Part shown: positions 8,719 to 17,498 of the stretch, one piece after another
How positions within the stretch are numbered: the first letter of the stretch is position 1
Layout of the letters: each line of letters opens with the position of its first letter
DNA from: Frankia nepalensis
GTDB taxonomy: Bacteria > Actinomycetota > Actinomycetes > Frankiales > Frankiaceae
DNA: 64,000 nt
Reading direction: 5' to 3'
Assembly (NCBI RefSeq): GCF_016786325.1
Contig: NZ_JADWYU010000095.1
Coordinates: 45,261-109,260 of the forward strand
Translations under genes and position numbers: made by a program
Notes under the pieces: model-generated
Seen by the model: only the letters and a program-made list of their open reading frames with translations
The model's database searches: none
Told to the model about the DNA's origin: nothing

Positions 8719-9771
8719 GTGGTTGATCGCGGACCTGCCAGACCGACTCCGCGGGCTCCGTCGATCCAGCAGGGACCCCGGGCCGCGCTGATCGCCCGGC
8801 TGCGGCGGCCGATGCCGCTCACCTCGCCGCGCGGGGTGCTGGCGGCGAGCGCGCCCACCCCGCCGGCGCCGCCGCGGCACGCGTCCACGGTGGTCCTGCT
8901 GCGCGACGCGCCCGGCGGAGGCGTCGAGGCCTACCTGGTCGAGCGGGCCCGCACGATGGCCTTCGCCGGCGGGGTCTACGCCTTCCCCGGCGGCCGGGTG
9001 GACCCGGCGGACGGCCCTTCCGGCGGCCGGGCCGCCCCGCTCTGGCTCGGCCCGCCGCTCGCCGAGCTCATGCGGCCGCTCGAGGCGGATCCCGGCCTGG
9101 CCCAGGCGCTCGTCCACGCCGCCGTCAGGGAGACCTTCGAAGAGTGCGGCGTGCTGCTCGCGGAGCCGGCCGGGCCGGCCGGACCGGCGCCCGGCCCGGC
9201 CGATCCCGGCTGGGCGGCGGACCGGCTGGCGCTGGAGCGCCGCGAGCTCGGGCTCGCCGAACTGCTGACCCGCCGAGGGCTCGCGCTGCGCGCCGACCTG
9301 CTCGCGCCCTGGGCACGCTGGATCACGCCGGAGGTCGAGCCCCGCCGCTACGACACCCGCTTCTTCATGGCCGCGCTGCCGCCGGGCCAGACGCCTGGTG
9401 AGCTGTCCGGTGAGGCCGACCAGATGGTCTGGATCCGCCCGGAAGAGGCGCTGGAACGGCACGCGGCCGGCGCCATGGGCATGCTGCCGCCGACCGCCTG
9501 GATGCTCGCGGACCTCCTCGGCCTCGCGAGCGTCGCCGACGTGCTGACGACGGCGCGCCGCCGTGAGATCACCCCGGTCATGCCCAAGGTCGTCATCGCC
9601 GACGGCGCCGTGCACTTCCTGCTGCCGCACGACCCCGAGTACGCCCTCGCCGCGCCGCCCGCTGATCCGGCCAGCGCGGCGGCGCTCTTCGCCGCCGCGA
9701 CCGCCGGGGCGGACCACGCCACCTGGCCCCGCGACGCGGCCGACGCCACGGCCGTGGCGCGGGAGCGGTGA
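8719..9771 (+). CDS. Nudix hydrolase
   Basis: About 350 residues. The Nudix domain starts at ASTVVLLRDAPGGGVEAYLVERA and contains FPGGRVDPAD; the helix is split by an insertion before AVRETFEECGVLLAEP, which carries the REx2EExG catalytic glutamates. The Pro/Ala-rich insert (AGPAGPAPGPADPG) is followed by a segment resembling Nudix proteins of the NUDT19/RNU7 type (WARWITPEVEPRRYDTRFFM). Substrate is unknown. The start was set at GTG 8719 from the leaderless promoter signature; ATG 8701 would add six residues. It is not part of the mycobacterial gene order here as I remember it, but sits in the same direction as the neighbouring hydrolase. Confidence 0.85.
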   Translation: MVDRGPARPTPRAPSIQQGPRAALIARLRRPMPLTSPRGVLAASAPTPPAPPRHASTVVLLRDAPGGGVEAYLVERARTMAFAGGVYAFPGGRVDPADGPSGGRAAPLWLGPPLAELMRPLEADPGLAQALVHAAVRETFEECGVLLAEPAGPAGPAPGPADPGWAADRLALERRELGLAELLTRRGLALRADLLAPWARWITPEVEPRRYDTRFFMAALPPGQTPGELSGEADQMVWIRPEEALERHAAGAMGMLPPTAWMLADLLGLASVADVLTTARRREITPVMPKVVIADGAVHFLLPHDPEYALAAPPADPASAAALFAAATAGADHATWPRDAADATAVARER

Positions 9772-9840
9772 GCCTTTCGCTCGCACCGAGAGTCGAGACT
9801 CCTGGCCCAACCCGGAGGGGACGATGGAAGAGGCTCAGTC

Positions 9841-10752
9841 ATGACCGCGGGCACCCAGCCCAGCCGCGGTGGGCCCGGGCGCCGGGCGGGCGGCGCCGGC
9901 CAGGCCGTGGGTCAGGCCGATGGCCTGGGTCCCGACGCGGCGGCGCGCCGGCCGCGGGAGGTGAACCCGCTGGCCGCCGTGGTGCTCGCGCCCAATCCCG
10001 GCCCGATGACGCTCGAGGGCACGAACAGCTGGGTGCTGCGCGCTCCCGGCCACACCGGCTGCGTCGTCGTGGACCCGGGGCCCGACGAACCGGAGCACCT
10101 CGCCGCGCTGGGCGCCGCCGGCCCGGTCGCGACGATCCTGCTGACGCATGGCCATCCCGACCACAGCGAGGGCGCGGCGGCGCTGCACGAGCTCACCGGC
10201 GCCCCCGTCCGCGCGCTGGACCCCACCCATCGGCTCGGCTCGGAAGGACTGGTCGAGGGCGACGTCGTGGCGGCCGCCGGGATCGAGCTGCGGGTGCTGG
10301 CCACCCCGGGCCACTCGGCCGACTCGCTGTCCTTCCTGCTGTTCGGCGAGGTCCCGGCGGTGCCCGCCGCCGACGGCGCGGCGGTCGCGGTGCTGACCGG
10401 CGACACGATCCTCGGGCGCGGCACGACGGTGGTCGCGCATCCGGACGGCCGGCTCGCCGACTACCTGACGAGCCTGCGGCGGCTCGCCGAGCTGCCGACG
10501 GGCCTGGCCGTCCTGCCCGGGCACGGCCCGGAGCTGTCCGACGCCCGCGGCGCCGCCACGTACTACCTGGCCCACCGCGCCCAGCGGCTGGACCAGGTGC
10601 GGGCCGCGCTGGCCGCGGCCGGCGTCGGCCCGGAACAGGCCTCCCCGCGCGCCGTCGTCGAGCGGGTCTACGCGGACGTCGACCAGGTCCTCTGGCCAGC
10701 GGCCGAGCTCTCGGTCCGCGCCCAGCTGGACTACCTGCGCGAGCAGGGCTGA
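9841..10752 (+). CDS. Metallo-beta-lactamase-fold hydrolase (LACTB2-like)
   Basis: A 303-residue hydrolase with the zinc motif HGHPDHSEG, further ligands in ATPGHSADS and LTGDTILG, and a conserved NPGPMTLEGTNSWVL strand near the N-terminus. The C-terminal helical part (HRAQRLDQV, then a short winged-helix-like stretch) is as in the LACTB2/Rv3677c group, some of which act on RNA; activity here is inferred. The first 40 residues are low-complexity, so a start slightly inside is possible. The gene corresponds in position to Rv3677c, between the RidA-like gene and crp. Confidence 0.9.
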   Translation: MTAGTQPSRGGPGRRAGGAGQAVGQADGLGPDAAARRPREVNPLAAVVLAPNPGPMTLEGTNSWVLRAPGHTGCVVVDPGPDEPEHLAALGAAGPVATILLTHGHPDHSEGAAALHELTGAPVRALDPTHRLGSEGLVEGDVVAAAGIELRVLATPGHSADSLSFLLFGEVPAVPAADGAAVAVLTGDTILGRGTTVVAHPDGRLADYLTSLRRLAELPTGLAVLPGHGPELSDARGAATYYLAHRAQRLDQVRAALAAAGVGPEQASPRAVVERVYADVDQVLWPAAELSVRAQLDYLREQG

Positions 10753-10764
10753 CGCCACCGGCCG

Positions 10765-10808
10765 GGGGAGACCGCGCCGTCCCGCGTGGCGGCCGGCCCG
10801 GTCTCCCC
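10765..10808 (+). terminator. Hairpin after the MBL-fold hydrolase gene
   Basis: GGGGAGACCG at 10765-10774 pairs with CGGTCTCCCC at 10799-10808, about a dozen bases after the stop codon. No T-run follows. Confidence 0.5.
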
Positions 10809-10876
10809 GGGGAGCGTCCGACCGCCGTGGACGACGCACGCGAAAGACGGCATAAAGAGAACCAACCCGACGTTGG

Positions 10877-10892
10877 TGTGAGCGGCATCACA
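10877..10892. promoter_or_regulatory. Perfect CRP-type operator
   Basis: TGTGAGCGGCATCACA is an exact match to the CRP/GlxR consensus TGTGA-N6-TCACA. It lies in the 521-base gap upstream of the cyclase gene at 11274, and crp itself is encoded just beyond that gene. This suggests that Crp controls the cyclase gene, though the 380-base distance to the start codon means the promoter itself is not identified. Confidence 0.7.
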
Positions 10893-11273
10893 GCGGGCAG
10901 ACCCCGTCCCGCGACTGGCGGGGCCTTCTACCCGTCAGACACGGCCCGTGGTGCCCGGGTTGACGGGCCCCGGAGGCGCGTTCGCCGGGGCGGCGGGACG
11001 TCAGCCGTCTGACAACGCTCGAACGACGTCCGCTCAGGGGACCGAGACACCGGACACTAAACTTCCGGTTGGAGGGGGACCGCCAGTGCGAAACGTCCGA
11101 GGCAGGCAGGCCTGTTCGCCGCAGGCATCCTCGTCGATCCGCGAGCCGGCTCACGAGGGAAGCCGCTTAGGCCAGGCTCCCGCCCACCCGTTGGGCCCAC
11201 CCGGGCGGGCACCCCTCGGGCCGCGGGCCCGGGCCCGCGGTGCTCGCGGCGGCGGGCCGGAGGCCGGCGCGCC

Positions 11274-14200
11274 ATGGTGATCGTCCCGACACATGGCGGG
11301 ACGCTGAGCTGCCCGCGGTGCGGTACCCCCGCGGTGCCGTCCGCGCGCTACTGCTTCCACTGCGGCCTGCGGTTCACCTCGATCGCCGGGCCGGAGGCCG
11401 CCGAGCGCCGCGTCGTCACCGTGCTGTTCGGCGACCTGTCCGACTTCACCTCGTGGGCCGAGGACCGCGACCCGGAGCGGGTCGGCGAGGTCACCGACAT
11501 GGTGCTCGCCGCGCTCGCCAAGGAGGTCGACGACGTCGGCGGCCGGGTCGACAACCTCGCCGGCGACGGGATCATGGCCGTGTTCGGCGCGCCCACCGCG
11601 CACGAGGACGACGCGGAGCGGGCCGTGCGCGCGGCCGCCGCGATGCAGGAGACGGTGCGCCGCCTGGTCACCGACGCCGACGACGACTCCAGCCCGCTCG
11701 GCCTGCGGGTCGGCGTCAACACCGGCGAGGTGCTCGCCGGCGTCCAGGCCTCGATGACGTACACCGTCGTCGGCGACGCCGTGAACACCGCCGCCCGGCT
11801 GTCCGGGGCGGCGGCCGTCGGCGCGGTCTACGCCGGCCGGGGGACCATGCACGCCACCCGCTCGGTCGCGACCTGGCGGGAGCTGCCCGACCTGAATCTG
11901 AAGGGCAAGCGGGAGCCGGTGCCGGCCTACGAGCTGGTCAGCCTGCGCCCGTCGAACGTGGCCCGGCCGGGCCTCGGCGACGACGCCACGTTCGTCGGCC
12001 GCGACCGCGAGCTCGCGGAGCTCTACGACTGGTTCACCGAGACCACGCGGTCCGGTTCACCGACCGTCGCCGTGGTCACCGGCGAGGCCGGCATCGGCAA
12101 GTCCCGGCTCATCGGCGAGCTGGCGAGCCGGGCTCACGAGGCGGACGGCGCGCGGGTGCTGTGGGGCCGCACGGTCCGCCATGGCGACGGGCGCAGCCTC
12201 GCCCCGCTGGCCGACCTGATCCGCGGCGCCTGTGGGGTCGTCGACGGCGACAGCCTGGACCGGGTCGCCGACCGGGTCCGGCGCACCGTCGGCCGGCTCA
12301 ACCACCCGCTCACGGGCGCCCGCCTGCCGGCCGGCATCTCCGACCGGCTGCTCGGCCTGCTCGGCGTGCCGATCGACCACCGGCGAGCGTCCGGGGCCAC
12401 GGAGGCGCCGCCGGGCGACCCGGCCAGCCGGGAGAGCCACGGCGCGGGGAGCAGCGGCGAGCGCGCCATCGACATCGCCGTCGACACCGTCACGCTGCTG
12501 CTGTCCGCCCTCGCGGCCGAGCAGCCGATGATCGTCGTGATCGACGACCTGGAGTGGGCGACCAGCTCGCTCACCAGGGCGCTGCACCGGCTGGCCGAGC
12601 GGGTCGTCGGCCCGGTCATGCTGACGCTGCTCGACCGGGAGGGCCTCGGCCTGACGGATCTGCCAGGGGTCCGGCAGATCACGCTGGCGCCGCTGCCCGA
12701 GGAGGCCGCCACCCGCCTGCTCACCGAGTTCCTCGGTGGCGCGACGCTCGGCCCGCAGACCAGGTCGGCGCTGCTCGGCCGGGTACACGGCAACCCGTTC
12801 TTCCTCGCCGAACTGCTCAACCTCCTGATCGACCGGAACCAGCTGCGCCGGCTGGCCCCCGCCGAGGCGGCGGGCGCGGACGGGCCCGCCTGGGTGCTGG
12901 AGGGCACCCTGTCGGAGACCGCGTTGCCGGCGGGCGTGCAGTCCGTGCTCGCGGCCAGGATCGACGACCTGGAGCCGACGGACAAGGCGGTGCTGCGGGC
13001 GGCCGCCGTGCTCGGCAGCCGCTTCCCCGCCGCGGCCCTGCCGTCGGTCGAGGAGCGGCCAGCCACGGAGGTGGCGGCGGCGCTGGAGCGGCTCACCGAG
13101 CGACAGCTGGTCCGCGCGCCGCGGGCCGGCGAGCAGCTGTGGCGGTTCGTGCACCCGATGGCGCGCGACGTCGCCTACGCCGGGCTGCCGAAGGTCGAAC
13201 GGGCGCGCCGGCACTCGACCGCCGCCCTGTGGGGCGTGACCGCCATGACCGGTTCGTCGCGCGAGGTGTCGAACTTCGTCGCCACGCACGCGCTGCGGGC
13301 CTTCGACCTGGCCTCGTCGATGGCGCTGCCGGTGACGGACCCCGCCTGGTCCGCGCGCGAACCGGGGTTCCGGGCGCTGCTGCGCCTGGCCAGGACCGCG
13401 CTCGCCCGCGACGACCATCGCACCGCCGCCGACCAGCTCGCCGACGCCCGCCGGCTCGGCCACGGCGTGATCGACACCGACGACGAGAACATCGCCCGGG
13501 TGCTGCACGCCGAGGCGCTGGTGTCGCTGCGCCGGCTGGAGGAGGCCGAGCGCACCCTGCGCCCGGCGCTGCGGGTCACCCTGCCCGCCCGGCGCGCGGC
13601 GGCCTACGCGGTGCTCGGCGAGCTGCGCCAGAAGCAGGGCCGCGCGGAGCTCGCCACCCGCGCGCTGCGGACCGCGCTGGACGCGGCGCGCGCCGCCGGC
13701 GACGACCGGGCCGCCGCCGCGGCCCTGCGCCGCCTCGGCACGCTCGAGTACGGCGCCGGCCGGATCCGGGTGGCCGAGGAGCTGTACCGCGAGGCCCTCG
13801 AGCTCGCCCGGCGGGTCGACGACCCGCGCGGCGTCGGCTGGGCGCTGCAGCACCTGGCCTGGAGCGCCACCACCCGGGGTGACTACCCGCAGGCCGAACG
13901 CAGCCTGCGGCAGGCGACCGAGGTGTTCGAGCGGCTCGAGGACGCCGGCGGCATCGGCTGGTGCAGCGGCACCGAGGCGCTGGTGCTGCTGCTGTCCGGC
14001 CAGCTCGCCCGGTCGCGGGCGCTCGCGCGTGGGCTGGTCGACGCCGCCGAGTCGATGGGTGAGCGCTGGGGCATGGCGGTATGCCTGACGATCGGCGCGA
14101 TCGCGGCGGCGGAGCTGGGGGACATCAGCGCGGCACGCACCGACGCGGCGCGCGCGACGGCCCTCTTCGAGGGCGCGGGGGACAGCTGGGGCCGGATCCT

Positions 14201-15008
14201 GACGAAGGTGGCCCAGGGGCTCGCCGCCCGGGGAGCCGGCGAGCCGGACGTCGGCGCCGACTTCCTCGCCGGGGCGTGCGCGGACGCCGCCGCGGCCGGC
14301 CAGGTGCTCGTAGGCGCGCTCGCGTCTCTCATGCTGGGGCTGACCCTGCTGGACGCCGGGCGGGTCGACGAGGCCGAGCAGGCGGCGCGGGCCGCGATGG
14401 CCGAGCTGGGCGACCTCGACCTGCGCCCGCACGCGCAGCTCGGCGCGAAGGTGCTGGCGGCGCAGATCGCCCGGGCACGCGGGCGCCTCGACGAGTCGAT
14501 CGGGCTGTTGCGGGAGGCCCTGGCGGCGAGCGAACCCGCGACGCTGCTGTTCCCGCGCAGGCAGGCCTACGCCCACCTCGCCGGAACGCTGCTGGAGGCC
14601 GGGCAGCCGGAGGAGGCGCTCGCGGTCGCCCGCCGGGCGGTCGCCGTGGACGCCGAGGACGTGCGCGCCCAGGTGCTCGCCTGGCGGGCGCTCGGCACGA
14701 CGCTGGCCGCCAGCGGGGACCGGGAGGGCGGTCGGGACGCCTACCTGCGCGCGCTGCGGGCGGCGACGTCGACCGAGGCCGTCAGCGAGGCGCCGCAGAC
14801 CCGCCGGCTGCTCGCCGCCCTGCCCGACCCCGGGCACGACGGCGACCGCCGGGCGGCCGACGGCCGCGGTGCCGGGTTCGGCGCCACCAGCAACGGCTCC
14901 CGGGTGACCGCGGGCAACGGCCAGGCGGGCGCCGAGGAGGCGGATGGCGAGCGCCCCGCGCCCGCCGCCGAACTCCCCGACGGCGCCCCCGCCGTGCCGA
15001 CCGCCTGA
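11274..15008 (+). CDS. Class III adenylate/guanylate cyclase with AAA ATPase and TPR region
   Basis: A 1244-residue signalling protein. It begins with a zinc ribbon (CPRCG, then CFHCG). A class III cyclase domain at about residues 40-220 has both metal aspartates (LFGDLSDFTS and AGDGIMAVFG) and the catalytic Asn/Arg in VVGDAVNTAARL. A STAND-type ATPase at about 235-560 has VVTGEAGIGKSRLIG and VVIDDLEWA. TPR-like helical repeats fill roughly 650-1180, before a low-complexity tail. GGAGG is ten bases before the ATG. Architecture fits the large actinobacterial cyclase/LuxR-like regulators without the LuxR output domain. Base specificity (ATP or GTP) cannot be read confidently. A CRP box upstream and crp next door suggest a cAMP circuit. 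Confidence 0.9.
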   Translation: MVIVPTHGGTLSCPRCGTPAVPSARYCFHCGLRFTSIAGPEAAERRVVTVLFGDLSDFTSWAEDRDPERVGEVTDMVLAALAKEVDDVGGRVDNLAGDGIMAVFGAPTAHEDDAERAVRAAAAMQETVRRLVTDADDDSSPLGLRVGVNTGEVLAGVQASMTYTVVGDAVNTAARLSGAAAVGAVYAGRGTMHATRSVATWRELPDLNLKGKREPVPAYELVSLRPSNVARPGLGDDATFVGRDRELAELYDWFTETTRSGSPTVAVVTGEAGIGKSRLIGELASRAHEADGARVLWGRTVRHGDGRSLAPLADLIRGACGVVDGDSLDRVADRVRRTVGRLNHPLTGARLPAGISDRLLGLLGVPIDHRRASGATEAPPGDPASRESHGAGSSGERAIDIAVDTVTLLLSALAAEQPMIVVIDDLEWATSSLTRALHRLAERVVGPVMLTLLDREGLGLTDLPGVRQITLAPLPEEAATRLLTEFLGGATLGPQTRSALLGRVHGNPFFLAELLNLLIDRNQLRRLAPAEAAGADGPAWVLEGTLSETALPAGVQSVLAARIDDLEPTDKAVLRAAAVLGSRFPAAALPSVEERPATEVAAALERLTERQLVRAPRAGEQLWRFVHPMARDVAYAGLPKVERARRHSTAALWGVTAMTGSSREVSNFVATHALRAFDLASSMALPVTDPAWSAREPGFRALLRLARTALARDDHRTAADQLADARRLGHGVIDTDDENIARVLHAEALVSLRRLEEAERTLRPALRVTLPARRAAAYAVLGELRQKQGRAELATRALRTALDAARAAGDDRAAAAALRRLGTLEYGAGRIRVAEELYREALELARRVDDPRGVGWALQHLAWSATTRGDYPQAERSLRQATEVFERLEDAGGIGWCSGTEALVLLLSGQLARSRALARGLVDAAESMGERWGMAVCLTIGAIAAAELGDISAARTDAARATALFEGAGDSWGRILTKVAQGLAARGAGEPDVGADFLAGACADAAAAGQVLVGALASLMLGLTLLDAGRVDEAEQAARAAMAELGDLDLRPHAQLGAKVLAAQIARARGRLDESIGLLREALAASEPATLLFPRRQAYAHLAGTLLEAGQPEEALAVARRAVAVDAEDVRAQVLAWRALGTTLAASGDREGGRDAYLRALRAATSTEAVSEAPQTRRLLAALPDPGHDGDRRAADGRGAGFGATSNGSRVTAGNGQAGAEEADGERPAPAAELPDGAPAVPTA

Positions 15009-15032
15009 GATCGCCCGGGCCTCGGCCGGTCC

Positions 15033-15070
15033 CCGGTCTGGCTGACGGGCGCGCCTGTCAGCCAGACCGG
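15033..15070. terminator. Perfect 14-bp hairpin between cyclase and crp genes
   Basis: CCGGTCTGGCTGAC at 15033-15046 pairs exactly with GTCAGCCAGACCGG at 15057-15070 around a ten-base loop. It begins 25 bases after the cyclase stop and lies between two converging genes. Confidence 0.75.
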
Positions 15071-15146
15071 CCTCGATCCTGACCGTGGACGGGGACCGGC
15101 CCCAGGCCTACGGGTCTGACTCGGGACCTGGTCTGGTCGGGGCGCC

Positions 15147-15262
15147 CCCCCCCCCCCCCGCGGCGCCGGGGGGCCCGGCCGGGCAGCGGGGCGGGCCGGG
15201 CCCCCCCCGGGGGGGGGCGGGGGCCCGGGCGGTGGGGCGGGGGCGCCCGCCCCCGCCCGGCC
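15147..15262. repeat. G/C homopolymer tract
   Basis: A stretch dominated by runs of up to about 16 C and 9 G lies between the converging cyclase and crp genes. No coding or regulatory signal can be read. It resembles the tracts at 1-67 and 28275-28375 and may be low-quality sequence. Confidence 0.5.
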
Positions 15263-15304
15263 AGGTCCGGATGGTCGCCCCTGGGCGACCTTGAGCCGAC
15301 CGCC

Positions 15305-15994
15305 CTAGCGGGCGCGGCGGGCCAGGCGGTCGCGGTCGAGCAGGACGACGGCGCGTGAGTCCAGCCGAAGCCAGCCGCGGGTCGCGAAGTCGGCCAGCGC
15401 CTTGTTGACCGTCTCCCGGGAGGCCCCGACCAGCTGGGCCAGCTCCTCCTGGGTCAGGCCGTGCTCCACCCGGACCCCGGCCGCCTCGTTGCCGGGCTGC
15501 GCCGGTTCGCCGAACCGCACGGCGAGGTCGAGCAGCGCCTTGGCGACCCGGCCGGGCACGTCCGTGAACACCATGTCGGCCATGGCGTCGTTGGTGCGGC
15601 GCAGCCGGGCGGCGAGCACCCGCAGCAGCATGGAGCCGGCGTCCGGCCGGGCCCGAAGCCAGGGGCGCAGCGCCGAGTGCTCCAGCGACACGAGCGAGGC
15701 GTCGGTCACGGCGGTGGCGGTAGCGGTCCGTGGGCCCGGATCGAAGAGCGACAATTCTCCGAAGATGTCCCCGGGACCCATGACATACAGAAGGTTCTCG
15801 CGTCCGTCGGCAGACTGGCGTCCAATTTTCACCTTGCCGGACAGGACCACGAAGACGCGATCTCCCGCCTCGCCTTCACGGAAGAGCACGTCACCACGGG
15901 TGACGTCCTTCCGCTCGAGGTGGCTGGAGAGCGCCTGGCGGTCCAGGTCGGACAACCCGACGAACAGCGGAACGCGAGCAAGCAGATCGTCCAC
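15305..15994 (-). CDS. crp: Crp/Fnr-family transcription regulator (Crp)
   Basis: A 229-residue regulator. The cyclic-nucleotide-binding domain (residues 1-115) has the phosphate-binding cassette GDIFGELSLFDPGPRTATATA, in which the Arg after two Pro/Gly positions matches the cAMP-binding arginine. A dimer helix follows and then a winged helix-turn-helix with LTQEELAQLVGASRETVNKAL as the recognition unit. Position and sequence agree with crp of mycobacteria (Rv3676) and Streptomyces. A perfect CRP box lies upstream of the neighbouring cyclase gene. The gene is transcribed divergently from the small membrane protein gene at 16300. Confidence 0.92.
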   Translation of the reverse strand: MDDLLARVPLFVGLSDLDRQALSSHLERKDVTRGDVLFREGEAGDRVFVVLSGKVKIGRQSADGRENLLYVMGPGDIFGELSLFDPGPRTATATAVTDASLVSLEHSALRPWLRARPDAGSMLLRVLAARLRRTNDAMADMVFTDVPGRVAKALLDLAVRFGEPAQPGNEAAGVRVEHGLTQEELAQLVGASRETVNKALADFATRGWLRLDSRAVVLLDRDRLARRAR

Positions 15995-16299
15995 GGGGTG
16001 AGCATGCCAGGACAGCGCGCGTCGAGCACGGCCAGGGCGCCTAGAGCCCGCGCGCGCCCGCCCAAAATGACCAGTTCACGAAGAATCGCTTACCCAGAGT
16101 GATTGACTTGGCCGGCAGGCGACCCGCCGAGGCGGGCGCCGGGCGCTCCCCGAGTGCTCCTGCCGCGGCTGGCCCGCCGCGCGGCACCCGCCACAGTTCA
16201 CGCGCGCCGGCCGGACAGGCCGTCGGAACGCGTTACCTTGAGTCACCTACCTGACCCCGGTTCCACGACGCCGGGCGCGTCGTCCACCATGGACCCGCC
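15995..16299. other. Divergent intergenic region crp / small membrane protein
   Basis: No coding frame is credible. The stretch 16066-16105 is relatively A/T-rich and probably holds the crp promoter. A TACCTT at about 16234 could serve the rightward gene. I found no good CRP box here. Confidence 0.35.
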
Positions 16300-16536
16300 A
16301 TGTTTGTCTTCGCCGCCATCGCGTTCCCCGTGGTGCTGCTCGGGCTCCTGCTGGCGATGGAGCGGGTCGAGCGCCCGCTGAACGCCGCCGACACCCGTAA
16401 GGGCATCGAGGGCTTCCTCGACAACGCCCGGCCCGACGAGGTGAACACCTTCGTCAACCAGGGCCTGGCCGCGGCGCTGGAGCGTTACCGCCGCCGCCTG
16501 CGCCGCCCACCCCCCGGCAAGCACCGCGCCGCTTGA
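16300..16536 (+). CDS. Small conserved membrane protein
   Basis: A 78-residue protein with one N-terminal membrane helix (MFVFAAIAFPVVLLGLLLAM) and a charged cytoplasmic tail of about 55 residues ending in an Arg-rich run. Position between crp and nth matches Rv3675 of M. tuberculosis, annotated as a possible membrane protein. I do not recognise a function. Confidence 0.8.
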   Translation: MFVFAAIAFPVVLLGLLLAMERVERPLNAADTRKGIEGFLDNARPDEVNTFVNQGLAAALERYRRRLRRPPPGKHRAA

Positions 16537-16660
16537 GGCGGTCGCCTCAAGGTTGCTTGCGCGACCATCGGCGCTCCGCCGTTGGGGCGCTGAGCGCCCC
16601 AACCCACCTGGAACCGGGCCGAACCCGAAACCCGGGCAGGCCCTGTCCCGGGCCAGAACC
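16537..16660. repeat. Interspersed hairpin-rich repeat, diverged copy
   Basis: The sequence starts at the stop codon of the previous gene with GGCGGTCGCCTCAAGG, exactly as after the TilS-Hpt gene at 55819. It then continues with GCGCTCCGCCGTTGGGGCGC and a matching arm, as in the copies at 55833 and 56000, but lacks their central 40 or so bases. The hairpin TTGGGGCGC/GCGCCCCAA shows a compensatory change from TCGGGGCGC/GCGCCCCGA in the other copies. Confidence 0.65.
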
Positions 16661-16760
16661 GTGGCGGGTTTCGTCGTTCGGTGGCGGCCGTTCGGCTGAG
16701 CCGCGTCGTTCGCCTCCCTGGCCGGCTGTGTCTGGCCGTGGGAGACCAGAAGGTGCCCGG

Positions 16761-16766
16761 TAGGCT
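16761..16766 (+). promoter_or_regulatory. -10 element TAGGCT, leaderless start of nth
   Basis: TAGGCT is six bases before the ATG at 16773, so the nth transcript should start at its ATG. No ribosome site is present in the intervening CGGGAC. Confidence 0.6.
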
Positions 16767-16772
16767 CGGGAC

Positions 16773-17498
16773 ATGCCGGCCATCGTCGACGCGTCCGCCG
16801 AAACCGCGCTGGCGCGGACCAGGCGTGCCCGGCGGATCGTGCGGACCCTGGGCGAGCTGCATCCGGACGCGCGGATCGCGCTGAACTTCGGCACTCCGCT
16901 GGAGCTCCTGGTCGCGACCGTGCTGTCCGCCCAGTGCACCGACAAGAAGGTCAACGAGGTCACCCCCGCGGTCTTCGCGAAGTACCCGACCGCGGCCGCC
17001 TATGCCGGCGCCGACCGTGAGGAGCTGGAGCAGCTGCTGCGCCCGACCGGTTTCTTCCGGGCCAAGGCCAACTCGGTGATCGGCCTCGGTGCCGCGCTGG
17101 TCGACCGGTTCGACGGCGAGGTACCCGCCTCGCTGGAGAAGCTGGTGACCCTGCCCGGGGTCGGCCGCAAGACCGCGAACGTCGTACTGGGACACGCCTT
17201 CGACACGCCGGGCATCACGGTCGACACCCACGTCGGCCGCCTGTCCCGGCGGTTCGGGCTAACCACGAACACCGACCCGGTCCGGGTCGAGACGGACCTG
17301 GCGGCGCTGATCGAGCGCAAGAACTGGACGATCGCCTCCGACCGAATGATCTTCCATGGCCGGCGGATCTGCCATGCCCGCAGGCCCGCCTGCGGCGCCT
17401 GCGGCGTGGCCAAGCTGTGCCCGTCGTTCGGCGAGGGCCCGACGTCGGTCGCCGACGCGGCCCGGCTGGTCCGCGGAGACGCCGAAGCGGCCGGATGA
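16773..17498 (+). CDS. nth: Endonuclease III
   Basis: A 241-residue base-excision repair glycosylase/AP lyase acting on oxidised pyrimidines. The helix-hairpin-helix is [14 protein letters not shown], whose Lys is the Schiff-base residue, and the catalytic Asp is in ITVDTHVGR. The C-terminal [4Fe-4S] loop is C-x6-C-x2-C-x5-C ([17 protein letters not shown]). Length is normal apart from a 20-residue N-terminal arm. It overlaps nudL by ATGA and heads a likely operon nth-nudL-cupredoxin-marP, the same order as in M. tuberculosis except for the third gene. Confidence 0.95.
   Translation: MPAIVDASAETALARTRRARRIVRTLGELHPDARIALNFGTPLELLVATVLSAQCTDKKVNEVTPAVFAKYPTAAAYAGADREELEQLLRPTGFFRAKANSVIGLGAALVDRFDGEVPASLEKLVTLPGVGRKTANVVLGHAFDTPGITVDTHVGRLSRRFGLTTNTDPVRVETDLAALIERKNWTIASDRMIFHGRRICHARRPACGACGVAKLCPSFGEGPTSVADAARLVRGDAEAAG

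Noticed and set aside
16225-16250. CRP box before the small membrane protein gene
   Set aside because: GTTACCTTGAGTCACC has only one good half-site.
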